Of a DNA stretch of 64,000 nucleotides, positions 32,388-43,770 are shown in pieces. The translations under genes were made by a program, and so were the position numbers. The notes below the pieces were generated by a model. The model worked only from the letters and a program-made list of their open reading frames with translations, was not told the origin of the DNA and did not search any database. Origin of the DNA: Vicia villosa (taxonomy: Eukaryota; Streptophyta; Magnoliopsida; Fabales; Fabaceae). Each line of letters begins with the position of its first letter. The stretch's first letter is position 1. The stretch spans positions 70,503,156-70,567,155 of the forward strand of contig NC_081185.1 in the NCBI RefSeq assembly GCF_029867415.1. Direction: 5' to 3'.

Positions 32388-34095
32388 TTAGGCGAAGTAT
32401 TTCTTGACTGTGTCGACGTTCACAGGACGGGTGAATTCTTCTCCATCCATAGTCGTGAGTATTAAGGCTCCTCCTGAGAAAGCTCTCTTGACCACGTAGG
32501 GGCCGTCATAATTGGGAGTCCATTTCCCTCTTGAATCTGTGAGAAAAGATTGAATCTTTTTGAGTACAAGGTCGCCTTCTTTGATTGTGCGAGGTCGAAC
32601 CTTTTTGTCGAAAGCTTTCTTCATTCTTTGTTGATATAGCTGACCGTGGCATAAAGCTGTCATGCGCTTTTCTTCGATTAAGTTCAATTCATCGAATCTG
32701 CTTTGACACCACTCGGCTTCTGTTAATTTTGCTTCCATTAAGACTCTCATTGATGGGATCTCAACCTCTATTGGTAGGACTGCCTCCATGCCATATACAA
32801 GGGAGAAAGGAGTTGCTCCAGTCGAAGTACGTACTGATGTACGGTAACCATGAAGAGCATACAGCAGCATTTCATGCCAATCTTTGTAAGTGATGACCAT
32901 CTTCTAAACGATTTTCTTGATGTTTTTGTTAGCTGCTTCTACAGCCCCATTCATCTTTGGTCTGTAAGGAGATGAGTTGTGATGCTCAATCTTGAATTCT
33001 TCACAAAGCTCCTTCATCATTTTGTTATTCAAATTTGACCCATTGTCAGTAATTATCTTGCTAGGAATGCCGTAGCGACAGATGATGTGATTTTTGATAA
33101 ACCTGACGAAAACTTGTCTTGTAACGTTTGCATATGAAGCTGCTTCGACCCATTTGGTGAAATAGTCTATAGCTACCAAGATGAAGCGATGTCCGTTGGA
33201 CGCTTTTGGCTCGATCATTCCAATCATGTCGATTCCCCACATGGAGAAAGGCCAAGGGGAAGAGAGTATGTTGAGAAGCGATGGTGGCACATGAATTCTA
33301 TCGGCGTAGATCTGGCATTTGTGACACCTCTTTGCGTACTGGTAGCAATCTGACTCCATCGTCAGCCAATAATATCCTGCTCTCAGTATTTTCCTTGTCA
33401 TGGTATGTCCATTGGTGTGAGTACCAAAGGAACCTTCATGTATTTCTCTCATGAGTATTTCTGCTTCTTTTCTGTCAACGCATCTGAGCAGAACCATGTC
33501 GAAGTTTCTCTTGTACATAACATCTTTATTCAGGAAGAATCTACAAGCTAACCTTCTCAAAGTCTTTCTATCCTTCTTTGACGCCCCAAGAGGGTACTCT
33601 TGCTTTTGAAGAAAGTTCTTGATGTCGTGATACCACGGTTTGTCGTCGATGATTGCTTCTACTGTGAAAACATGAGCGGGCCTATCCAGGCGCATAACAT
33701 CGATCTGAGGAATGTCATTCCAATGATTTATCCTAATCATGGAAGAGAGTGTGGCTAATGCATCAGCCAAGTTATTTTCTTCACGAGGAATGTGATGAAA
33801 ATCTACCCTGTCGAAGAATGGTAATAATCTTCTCGCGTAGTCTTTGTAAGGAATTAGCCCAGGTTGGCGTGTTTCCCATTCTCCTTTGATTTGATTAATG
33901 ACCAAAGCAGAATCTCCGTATACATCCAAGTGTTTGATTCTTAGATCCACGGCTTCTTCGAGACCCATGATGCAAGCTTCATATTCGGCCTCATTGTTCG
34001 TGCACCTGAAAGTTAATCTGGCCGTAAATGGAATATGGGTACCCTGAGGGGTAACAATGATTGCCCCAATTCCTCGTCCATAAGCATTGAAGCTC
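32388..34095 (-). pseudogene. Ogre B second RNase H and integrase
   Basis: Begins with the second (archaeal-type) RNase H (ACIMGLEEAVDLRIKHLDVY, DSALVINQI, NNLADALATL), which is entered by a frameshift near 34095. The integrase follows: zinc finger (GHTMTRKILRAGYYW, then CHKCQ), core residues in WGIDMIGMI, IITDNGSNL and NGAVEAANK, and C-terminal GDLVLKKI and WTPNYDGPYVV. A TAG at ~32903 falls after NIKKIV and splits the integrase; the rest (170 residues) stays open to 32388. The protein would cut and join element DNA in the nucleus. Confidence 0.9.
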
Positions 34096-35852
34096 CGTCA
34101 AAGATTAAGCCCCACTGGGATCCTATCTCAGGTCCTTCGTCTGGTAGTGGCTCGTCGTAATCTTTCATCTTGAGGTACATGACGTCCTCGTCCGGAAAGT
34201 CGAAACCGGTTGATTCATGACCATTGAGTGGGTGGTGAGCCAGGTGCTCAGCTAGAATGCTTCCTTTCACGGCTTTCTGTGCGTGATACTCAATGTCATA
34301 TTCTGATAACAACATCTGCCAACGGGCAATTCTCCCAGTTAAAGCAGGCTTCTCAAAGATGTACTTGATTGGATCCATATGAGAGATCAAACAAGTAGTA
34401 TGTCGAATCATGTACTGGCGGAGACGCTTGGCAGCCCAGGCCAAAGCACAACACGTCTTCTCGAGCATGGAGTAGCGGGATTCACAGTCAGTGAATTTCT
34501 TGCTCAGGTAGTAAATGACATGCTCTTTTCTCTTTGTCTCGTCTTGCTGTCCAAGGACACAACCCATGGAATCTTCTAAGACGGTTAAGTACATTATCAA
34601 AGGTCTTCCTTCCACTGGAGGAGATAAGATGGGTGGTTCGAGCAGATATTCCTTAATGCTGTCGAACGCTTTCTGGCAATCGTCTGTCCAGACACAACTT
34701 TGATTTTTCCATAGAAGTTTGAAAATAGGAGCGCAAGTTGCAGTCATGAGATATATGAATCTCGAAATGTAATTCAGACGTCCAAGAAATCCTCTAACTT
34801 GTTTCTCGGTTCTGGGTGAAGGCATTTCTTGAATTGCCTTGACTTTGTCTGGATCTACTTCAATTCCTCGTTTGCTGACAATGAAACCAAGGAGTTTTCC
34901 TGAGTAGACACCAAAGGTGCACTTGTTGGGATTCAGGCGAAGCTGATACTTCCGTAAGCGTTGAAATAACTTTGTCAGATTCTGTATGTGATCTTCTTCA
35001 TTTTCTGATTTGGCAATCATGTCGTCCACATAGACTTCCACTTCTTTATGCATTATGTCGTGGAAAAGCGTAGTCATGGCTCTTTGATAAGTTGCCCCTG
35101 CATTCTTTAGTCCAAAAGGCATAACACGATAGCAGAACGTGCCCCAGGGGGTGATGAAAGTTGTTTTTTCCATGTCTTCAGGTGCCATTTTGATCTGGTT
35201 GTATCCCGAAAATCCGTCCATGAACGAGAAAACTTTGGATTTTGCTGTACTGTCTACCAACATATCAATATGTGGTAAAGGAAAATCATCCTTAGGGCTA
35301 GCTTTGTTCAAATCTCTGTAGTCGACGCACATGCGGACTTTTCCGTCTTTCTTAGGAACGGGAACAATGTTAGCTAACCACTGAGGGTATTCTGAAGTGA
35401 CGAGGAAACCTGCGTTTATCTGCTTTTGAAATTCCTCTTTGATTTTCATGGCCATCTCCGGATGAGTTCTTCTTAATTTTTGCTTGACCGGAGGGCATTC
35501 TGCTTTTAATGGCAAGTGATGCTCCACTATACTGGTATCCAACCCTGGCATATCTTGATAAGACCAAGCGAAGACATCTGAGAATTCTTTGAGCAGTTGT
35601 ATCAAACTTTCTCTGATCTTTGAACTGAGCGAAGCTCCAACCTTAACCTCTTTTCTGTTTCCATCGGAACCAAGGTTAATGATCTCTAGAGGCTCATTGT
35701 ATGGCTGAATGGCCTCTTCCTTTTGTTGAAGTAATCGTGAAATTTCCTTTGATATCTCTTCGTCTTCTTCTTCCTCTGCCTCGAATACAGGAAACTCAAA
35801 GCTTGGAGAAGTCATATGGTCGCACGTTTCAACGGGGTATTTTATGATTAAT
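34013..35852 (-). pseudogene. Ogre B reverse transcriptase and first RNase H
   Basis: Predicted to begin at the 3' splice site at 35852; the first in-frame ATG is at 35815. Numbering from that Met, RT spans ~110-350 with KVRMCVDYRDLNK, SFMDGFSGYNQI, MPFGLKNAGATYQRAM and YVDDM (262-266, catalytic Asp pair kept). RNase H spans ~403-528. The start of a second RNase H (WGLIFDGAS, ~568) is followed by a frameshift; the last ~22 residues are out of frame. RT itself looks complete, but a single polyprotein can no longer be made. Confidence 0.88.
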
Positions 35853-36178
35853 CTGCATATGTGTGATAAGTTTTATTTAGACAACGAGAGAAGACTCGGT
35901 GTATGCAGTTAACGATTTTTTGATGTTTTTTAAGGGTGTTTTTTAGGATTACCAATTTCCGAAAAAAGAAAAGGAAAAACTAAACGAAGGAACAGAATGA
36001 CATTTTTATTTATTGACAGTCATTTCTTGAAACAAAGACCCTATAAAACAAAACTCTATTGCTTTGGGCGAAGCAAAGAGGGACATTTTCCTAAGAAATA
36101 GTAAAATGCAAAGCCCTATGAAACATCTCTTCACCCTGGGCTATGGTGAGAGGACAAAATAACGGTGAAAATTCCTAC
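35853..36178 (-). other. predicted Ogre intron between protease and RT
   Basis: Ogre elements are known to carry a spliced intron between protease and RT. Here the element strand has a GT donor (CTCCTAA|GTAGGA, 36179/36178) and an acceptor TATGCAG|ATTAA (35853/35852) after a pyrimidine/A-rich stretch. Removing these 326 bases joins the split Lys codon (AA+A) and keeps one frame from RTPK into VETCDHMTSPSF. Unspliced, the frame stops at once with TAG. Confidence 0.72.
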
Positions 36179-38337
36179 TTAGGAGTGCGAACAACAGTTG
36201 AAACTTCAACAGCTGTCCAGTAGTGGCGAACCCCATTGTGCACTAAGTAATCTGGAACCTTAGGCTTAAGCTGGCCTGTGGTAGGTCTTGATTTACCAAC
36301 CACTGTCTTTGCAACACTCAGACGATCTTCTTCTACTTCAGTAGACTGAGCGGTGTGAGCATACCTATTTCCAAGTGGAGTATGTCGGTTTTTCTTTTGA
36401 GGAAACTTCCAATCGTCTGAATGGAGAGACTCGTTGTCGGAGACACTTTCGAGATCATCCTCTTCTGTATTTTGGTCTTGCTCTTCTCCCAAGATGGCAT
36501 TGACTAGATATGTGAACTCTAGATCCGTAGCCTCAGAAGGTGAATTGGGGATATAATCCTCAATGATGACTTCACCAGTTGATGATGATGAATAGCAAGG
36601 GTTATACATCTCTTTTGGCTGAGAGAGGTACTCAAAATCACTGTTCCATCCGGTTGGAACAATATCTTCAAGAGAGATTCTTGAACTTTCAGGAGCGGAG
36701 TATTTCACCATGTAGTCTAATTTTCCGCTTGGTTCTCCTAATGTATCCCAAGTCTCTTCGGGGATAGGAGGAACTTCTTCTGATGAACCATGACTTCTGG
36801 TGGTGAAGCTATTAGTAACTTCATCACTGCTTGGTTGAGTCTTACTTTCAGATCCTTTAGTTGGATAACAGCAAGGTGAATCAGACTCTGATAGGGCTAT
36901 GTATCCTGCTTTGTTAAGATAGGATAACCATTCCTCTTCATCGGTGTTTTCCGTACCGATGGTATTGATTGTTTGTTGAACAGGTTGAAGAAAACCTCCA
37001 CTGCAGAAAGTTTCTTGAATAGGGAGAACTACCTCAATCCCTGGGATAGCCTTTGATGATGTTGGAAAGAATCCAACTCCTGTTCTGTTCTTGTTGTTGG
37101 TAGGAATATTAATGTTCCCCCAACCGCTGGTAGTGCCATCCTTTATAACTTGGATTGCATCTTTGTATGAAGAGATAGATGCTGCTTTCTCCTTTCCTTT
37201 GTCCAAGGAAAGTGCTTGGAATTTAGTTCCAACAACTTCTTTTGGTTCTATGTCAGAGAATGATGACAGGTTGCTGACGATCAGAGCTCGTTCTCCACAT
37301 ACGGTTACCAATTTGTCATTTCTTATGAACTTCAGTTTCTGATGAAGTGTTGAAGTAATTGCCCCAGCCTCATGAATCCATAGGCGACCTAGCAAACAAC
37401 TGTATTGTGCTGGAATATCCATAACTTGGAAAGTGATTTTGAACGTCTGAGGTCCAATAGTTATGGGAAGATCCACTTCTCCGAAAACTGACTTCCTTGA
37501 TCCATCAAATGCTTTGACGATGACATGACTTTTTCTTAGAGGGTAACCTTCGAAAGATAATCTTGACAATGTTGATTTAGGCATGACGTTGAGAGAGGAT
37601 CCATTGTCTATTAGGACTCCCGTGAGTACATCACCCATGCAGCCAACTGAGATGTGAAGTGGAAGATTGTGGTCCACTCCTTCTTCAGGAAGATCTTCAT
37701 CACAGAAACTTAGGTTAGTTCCGGCGGAGATGTTGGCAACGATGTTGTTGAATTGGCTTATAGTAACACTTGGTTCTACGAAAGCTTGTTCCAAAACTTT
37801 CTGTAGAGCTTCCCTATGAGCTTCAGAACTCAATAGTAGGGAGAGAACAGAAATCCTAGACGGAGTATGTAGCAGTTGATCTACAATGTTGTATTCACTC
37901 CTCTGGATTAACTTCAAGATCTCATCATTTTCTTTCGCTTGAACAGCATTGGTCGGATGATTGTCTTGCCTTTGTGGTACTTCCTCCGAAGGTTTCTCCA
38001 CATTTTCTGTTGTTCTGTTGAAGACTCGTCCACTTCTGGTGACTCGACTAACATCAGCAATGTTGACAACAGACGGTAATGGTATTTCCTTACCATTTTC
38101 AATGTATGTAGCGTTGTACTTGTATGGTATAGCCTTGCTGGACTCATACGGTACAGGACCTGGTAAGTAGATGACTAATGGAGCAATTGTTGTCTTCCTG
38201 CTATCATACTTAACTTGCATTGGTTCAACTTGATTAATTTGAGGAGATATGGTAAAGACTTCATCATCTTCTCTGTTGGCAAGAACAGTAATGGTATTGT
38301 CATCCATCAGCTTTTGAATGTCGTTGCGAACACGCAA
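36175..38337 (-). CDS. Ogre B protease region of gag-pro
   Basis: A 720-codon open stretch. Residues ~130-205 form a helical region (ILKLIQRSEYNIVDQLL). The aspartic protease lies at ~225-330: VLIDNGSSLNVMP has its Asp at ~244 with DNG instead of DTG, a variant I recall from Ogre/Tat proteases. CLLGRLWIHEAGA is the usual second protease block. The long acidic, Ser-rich C-terminal part (~380-700) is a linker before the intron. The stretch is in frame with the gag C-terminal part upstream and separated from it only by a TGA at 38395; the apparent start codon is TTG, so it is not an independent start. Confidence 0.82.
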   Translation of the reverse strand: MRVRNDIQKLMDDNTITVLANREDDEVFTISPQINQVEPMQVKYDSRKTTIAPLVIYLPGPVPYESSKAIPYKYNATYIENGKEIPLPSVVNIADVSRVTRSGRVFNRTTENVEKPSEEVPQRQDNHPTNAVQAKENDEILKLIQRSEYNIVDQLLHTPSRISVLSLLLSSEAHREALQKVLEQAFVEPSVTISQFNNIVANISAGTNLSFCDEDLPEEGVDHNLPLHISVGCMGDVLTGVLIDNGSSLNVMPKSTLSRLSFEGYPLRKSHVIVKAFDGSRKSVFGEVDLPITIGPQTFKITFQVMDIPAQYSCLLGRLWIHEAGAITSTLHQKLKFIRNDKLVTVCGERALIVSNLSSFSDIEPKEVVGTKFQALSLDKGKEKAASISSYKDAIQVIKDGTTSGWGNINIPTNNKNRTGVGFFPTSSKAIPGIEVVLPIQETFCSGGFLQPVQQTINTIGTENTDEEEWLSYLNKAGYIALSESDSPCCYPTKGSESKTQPSSDEVTNSFTTRSHGSSEEVPPIPEETWDTLGEPSGKLDYMVKYSAPESSRISLEDIVPTGWNSDFEYLSQPKEMYNPCYSSSSTGEVIIEDYIPNSPSEATDLEFTYLVNAILGEEQDQNTEEDDLESVSDNESLHSDDWKFPQKKNRHTPLGNRYAHTAQSTEVEEDRLSVAKTVVGKSRPTTGQLKPKVPDYLVHNGVRHYWTAVEVSTVVRTPK

Positions 38338-38394
38338 ACATCCTTGTGAATTTCTTCGACAGATTTCGCATCTACTGTAAGGATGGAAATCCGT

Positions 38395-38876
38395 TCAAAA
38401 GTAGGCAAGTCCATTTAATGTTTTATGGAACCTGACTACCGATCCTTCGAGATCTTCAACTTTGTAGATTTTGTATTCTCCTGGACATCCTTGAACCATG
38501 TTGATGTCATGTTCAGTTCTGACTCGGATATGTTGAATCCATCCTAAGTCAATTTGTTCTTGTAATGCAGCTTGAACTACGGCACATCCTTGATTATTCT
38601 TTGGACAAATATGACATGTGAAGTAGTTGTGAGGTGGTACATGGCCGTACCCAGCTTGTTTAGCGTGCATCTTGACAAGATTTTCCCCTATCTGACGAAT
38701 GTCGTAGATTTGAATGACGTTAGGGTGTTGATCTATCAGATTCACTGAAGCTTCTTTATGCTGCGGCAAAGGATTTGCTTGGACGTTTGGACTAGTATCT
38801 TTGAAGGATAGCATTCCGCTCTTCACTAATCGTTGGACGTCAATCTTGAAAGAGAAACAGTTCTCAATATTGTGAA
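38395..38876 (-). pseudogene. Ogre B gag, C-terminal part
   Basis: Continuation of gag on the far side of copia B, from IENCFSFKIDVQRLVKSGML (38876 leftwards) to a TGA at 38395. Contains a CX2CX6C motif (CHICPKNNQGC) followed by AALQEQIDLGWIQ. The same motif recurs downstream as CEICRRNSQGC after the TGA. Any start codon here would lie in the copia LTR and is meaningless. It should join 48771 upstream once copia B and one GTGAC copy are taken out. Confidence 0.85.
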
Positions 38877-40085
38877 TGAAGGATAGAAAAACACTTAGAA
38901 AGGGGGGGTTTGAATAAGTGTAGTTTAAAAACTTGGACGATAAAAATAAATTGCACAATTATTTTTATCCTGGTTCGTTGTTAACTAAACTACTCCAGCC
39001 CACCCCCACGGAGTGATTTACCTCACCTGAGGATTTAATCCACTAATCGCACGGATTACAATGGTTTTCCACTTAGCCCGCGACTAAGTCTTCTAGAGTA
39101 TTCTGATCACAACTTGATCACTCCAGGAACATCTGCTTAGATACCCTCTAAGACTTTCTAGAGTTTCCTGATCAACACGATCACTCTAGTTACAACTTCT
39201 TAGATAACCTCTAAGACTTCCTAGAGTATTCTGATCAACACAATCACTCTAGTTCCTTACAACTTAATGTAATCAATTCTAAGAGTATTACAAATGCTTC
39301 TGAAAAGCTATAATCACAACAGTGATATTTCTCTTAACGTTTAAGCTTAATCTCACTAATATATTACAACAGCAATGTAGTGAGCTTTGATGAAGATGAA
39401 GTTTCTGAGCTTTGAATTGAACAGCGTTTCAGCAAGTTAATATTCACAGAATTGGTTCAGAGTTGTTAATCTTGCTTCTCATCAGAACTTCATACTTATA
39501 GGCGTTTGAGAAGATGACCGTTGGGTGCATTTAATGCTTTGCGTGTTCCGTACAGCATTGCATTTAATGTTTCACGCTTTTGTCAACTACCTCGAGCCTT
39601 GTTCACGCTGTGTCTACTGACGTTGCCTTTAATAGCTTCCAACGTTCCTTTTGTCAGTCAGCGTAGCCTGCCACTTGTACTTTCTTCTGATCTGATGTTT
39701 GTGAATAAAATATTTGAATATCATCAGAGTCAAACAGCTTGGTGCATAGCATCTTCTTGTCTTCTGACCTTGAAGTGCTTCTGAGCGTGATACCATGAGA
39801 ACTTCAGTGCTTCTGCTTCTGATCTCAAGTTCTTCTGATGCTTCCATAGACCCATGTTCTGATTCTGCCTTGACCATCTTCTGATGTCTTGCCAGACCAT
39901 GTTCTGATGTTGCATGCTGAACCTTCTGAGACAAAGCTTCTGAGCGCTGATTTGTGCATACTCTTTATATATTTCCTGAAATGGAAATTGCAATGTATTA
40001 GAGTACCACATTATCTCACACAAAATTCATATCCTTGTTATCATCAAAACTAAGAATATTGATCAGAACAAATCTTGTTCTAACA
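38877..40085 (-). repeat. copia B 3' LTR (1209 bp)
   Basis: TGTTAGAACA to TCCTTCA on the element strand. TATA-like box at 39493-39502. The small minus-strand frames inside also occur in the other LTR and are not genes. Confidence 0.95.
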
Positions 40086-40104
40086 ATCTCCCCCTTTTTG
40101 ATGA
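40086..40104 (-). promoter_or_regulatory. copia B polypurine tract
   Basis: The element strand reads CAAAAAGGGGGAGAT immediately before the LTR TGTTAG, a textbook PPT. Confidence 0.93.
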
Positions 40105-40197
40105 TGACAAAAACATATATAAATGATATGAATTTGCGATCAGAAAGAGCAGACGGCTAAAGACAAATTACACAGCTATAGCATAAGCATGTGAATA

Positions 40198-40254
40198 TGT
40201 CTCCCCCTGAGATTAATAATCTCCCCCCTGAGAGGAATAATCTCCCCCTGAAAT
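40198..40254 (-). promoter_or_regulatory. three extra PPT-like tracts
   Basis: CAGGGGGAGA, CAGGGGGGAGA and CAGGGGGAGA occur within 57 bp, and another AAAAAGGGGGAGAAAA lies at 41157-41172. They resemble the true PPT but are not next to an LTR. Confidence 0.75.
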
Positions 40255-40355
40255 AAATACTCAAAGAACTTTAATAATAAAAGACTTCCCTGATTATTTC
40301 GGTAGAGACGATCACATAAGCTTCTGTCTTTTGATAATTCATAGCTTCTGACTTC

Positions 40356-40680
40356 TGCTTCCATTGGACAGCTTCAGAACTTGAATTTCTTTAGATCCTT
40401 AGAACACTCACATCTTCTGATTCATGCTTCCATTTAGGACAGCTTCAGAACTTGAATTTCTTTGATCTTCATAACATTCACAGCTTCTGATTCCTGCTTC
40501 CATTTAGGACAGCTTCAGAACTTGAATTTCTTTGATCTTCAGAACATTCACAGCTTCTGATTCATGCTTCCATTTAGGACAGCTTCAGAACTTGAGTTTT
40601 CTGGATCTTTAGAACATTCACAGCTTCTTATTTCTGCTTCCCTCGGATAGCTTCAGAGCTTTGAATTTCTTCTTACATCA
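40356..40680. repeat. 70 bp tandem repeat in copia B 3' region
   Basis: Units begin with TGCTTCC at 40356, 40425, 40495, 40565 and 40635, with core GGACAGCTTCAGAACTTGA. The last unit is more diverged. Non-coding, between the extra ORF and the PPT. Confidence 0.92.
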
Positions 40681-41338
40681 CTTCATGCTAGATTGTATCA
40701 GAATATTGTTGAATGTACCAGAGCATCATCAGAGCATCTCTACATCCTGAAATGTTACAGAACAAAACTAAACGACAAAAGTCATCATGAATGAGTTAGA
40801 ACATAAAATGTGTATCAGAACACAAAATATGTATCAGAGCCATATAAGCCATATAGAATATATCAGATCCAATAGACAATGTATCAGAGCAAATAGACAA
40901 TGATTTGGATCATATTCTATTATCAGAATATCTGATCATTCTTCCTTCTTGCTTCTGATTCTGAAGCTTCCTAGCACTCAGCTTGCTTCAAGAATCCAAG
41001 AGCTTGATTCATTTTGTTGCTTCTTATGTTGATCTTGAATCTTTGATTCCTGCAACAACACAACTTAAAACATAGAACTTTGCAAGTTTTGTTAGTAAAT
41101 GTGGAGCCTTTTTACTCGGTAACTGATAATATTAATCAGATCATTTATCACATATTTTCTCCCCCTTTTTGTCATAACATCAAAAAGCATGAAAGATTCA
41201 GATGTAAACCAAGAGACACACGGAGGAAAAGGATGATTTCATTGAAGTTCAAAACAACAGGTACAGAAGTACACGAAGAGAAGGAAGACAAGATGCACAA
41301 AAACAGATGCAGCAAAAGCAAAAAAGCATAGACTCAAT
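40681..41338. other. copia B 3' non-coding region
   Basis: AT-rich with many short ATCAGA(A/G) and GTATCAGAAC-type repeats around 40700-40930. No credible gene. Confidence 0.6.
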
Positions 41339-43770
41339 CTAAGACGGCCCTAGCCTTGACAGGATCTTAGTCAGCATCTCTTGAACCACATTGTTGTATC
41401 CTTCTTGCCTCTCCATGAAAGGTCTAAACTCAGCATTGACTGAGGTTTGCTCATCCTGTTTCTTCTGAATATTTTCCAGAGTCCTTGCAAGACGGGAAGA
41501 TTCATCAGAAGACGCTTCACAGCTTCTATTCACAGGGATGGCATTATGATCTGCAGCTTCTATAGATAAATCACTTGCATAATTTTCCTCAACAGGAACT
41601 GTTTCAGCAACATGATCTTCTGCAACTGCTTCTTGCATAGAAGCAACTCCATAATCTGCAGCCGGAATCTCAGAGTCTCCATTCTCAAGTGCCTGAAGAA
41701 TGGCAGCTAGATTCCTGGGGGCAGAAGGACCTTCAACTTCTGGTGGGTGAACAACTTCTAGAATGACCAAGCTTGGGTCTTCCTTAGAAGGGTTTTCCCT
41801 CAGAAAGTCAAAGAGAGTCTTGAAATCCCCGAGCATAACTGGATATTGAGGTCTCCAAACCACAATCTCCCTGCAAGGATTAGCTTCCAATGCAGCAGCC
41901 AATCTTGCTACTTCCAATTCGTCCACAAAGGGCTTCTCCTCAGCAGCAACACAGTTTCTGAGAGGATGGTAGTATATACCATTATTATCCTTCAGAAGAT
42001 ATCCAGGGGAACCAGGGGCAGCAGCCACTAATCTCTTCTGTACTCCCATTGCTTCTACTTGAAAATCCTTGCGAAATCTTTTCCAAAGATTTCTTGTAGA
42101 AACGTCATCCAGACCATTTAGAAAAGCATCCTTCAGAAGGTCTAGACTGCTAATTACCTCATGTCTGAATAGTTCCAAGCAGGTATAGGGTTCAGGTTCA
42201 AGCGGATTGAAGGTGAATTTATAGTCAGGGTAGAGAAGACAGTAGGGTTGGGATTCTCTAGTAGGTAATGGATGGTCTATAGAAGATGGAGGTGCGGTGG
42301 ATGAGGAAGAAGGGATATCTGAGAGAGTGATTGATAAGGATGGAGTATTTGTAAAGGGAATAGGTGAGAAAGGTTTATCAGAAGGAGTTGGGGGAAGAAT
42401 ACTTAGAGGTGTGGGGTTTAGAATGGGAGAGGAAGAGGATGATGGAGAAGGATTTGGCAAAGTGAAGTTTACTTTTGGTGCAGAAGGAGGTGATTGGGGA
42501 GAAGGTTTAGGGACAGAAGGAGGTGGAGTAAAAACCTGCCTGGAGGAGTGTTCAGAAGAAGCATGTGAAGATCTGGTTTTGTGAAAGGAGTCTCCGATCC
42601 TTTTATTCCTACGTTCAGAAGAGCCTACCTTGTCAGGATCATAGGTGACCCTCAACTTCTTGGCTCTCTCAGCCTCATCTTCTTGGGCCTTTCTTTTTAG
42701 CCTTGCCTGTCATTCCTTCTTATCCTTCTTCAGAATATCAGCTTTGGACGGAAGTACTCTGCCACGGATCCAAGCAGGATCAATATCTGATTGCTTCCTA
42801 ACACAATCTTCCAGGTAAAGCTTGACAACCTGATGCAGTTCTTTTTGAAACAAAGAGGCAAAACCTTCAACAGCAACTCTTCTTGACAGAATGTCAGGAA
42901 AGCTTGTGCACACAAAAGGTCCATTTTGAATGAGTTCCAGTCTGAACAAATCCACACCATTGAAAATGGGACCTTGAACCACTCCAAGAAAATGGGACGC
43001 ATTGAGTTTTCTGATGGATTCCAGCACTTTGCTTTCGATCAGAATATCTGAAATCATTCTTCCAAAAGGAATAGTCGTTCTTGGAATATGAGTATACTTC
43101 GCCCTTTCGTCTTCTCTTGACTCAAAGATAGAAGTCTTTAGATTCTCAAACATAATATGAGAGATGTTGATCTCAGTCTTTTTGCCAATGCAGAAAAGAG
43201 TGTACTTGTGAGTCGGACTGATGTAGGAGGAGAGAGCATCCTTTTTCTATGGTGAAGGGAACCCAGAATAATCTCAGCCCATGCTTTATAAAAAGGCCTT
43301 AAGGTGCCCGTGTTATGAGAATCAATTCCAAAAACCGTAGAGATTTGTTTTTCAACTGGAGTCCAGTCAATTGTAGTGGGTTGAAGACCAGACCAACCTT
43401 CTTCATCATCAAGATTGTACAGCTTCCTGATGAGCTTTTCAGTGATAACCACTTCATGCCCTAGCACGAATGAAATGATGGCAGTTGGGGTAACCGTTGC
43501 ATGTACCCAGAAATCCTTCACAAGTTCAGGATAAATTGGACCAACCAATCTATCAAGATATTTAGACCATCATTGCTCAAAGATTCTTGCATCACACTTA
43601 AAACCATTTGCTTTTAGGTTGTTGATGTCCACAGCAGATTCACATAGAACTTCCAGTTCTTTCGTGGGTATTAAGCATGTTTTCAATGGAGCATACTCAT
43701 ATTTGCTTAAAAGGATCTGTGTAGAAGTGAGCCTTTCTTTTGAATTTGATGAGCAAGAAGATGAGTTCAT
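41339..43770 (-). pseudogene. copia B extra ORF at the env-like position
   Basis: A long protein frame between pol and the 3' LTR, the place where SIRE/Maximus elements carry an additional (often called env-like) ORF. From the ATG at 43770 it reads through a Ser-rich start, a conserved-looking domain (PELVKDFWVHATVT, HEVVITEKLIRKLYNL), a second domain (TTIPFGRMISDILI, SFPDILSRRVAVEGFASLF), then a Pro/Ser-rich stretch (42480-42280) and a C-terminal acidic and coiled-coil tail. It is broken by a stop at ~43570, a frameshift near 43240 and a stop at ~42710. I see no signal peptide or clear membrane segment, so a membrane-glycoprotein role is not supported. It resembles domains annotated only as plant transposon proteins of unknown function. 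Confidence 0.7.

Noticed and set aside
41339..43770. host gene or true viral envelope gene
   Set aside because: It lies between pol and 3' LTR of copia B inside one target duplication, and no signal peptide, membrane segment or glycoprotein-like Cys pattern is visible.
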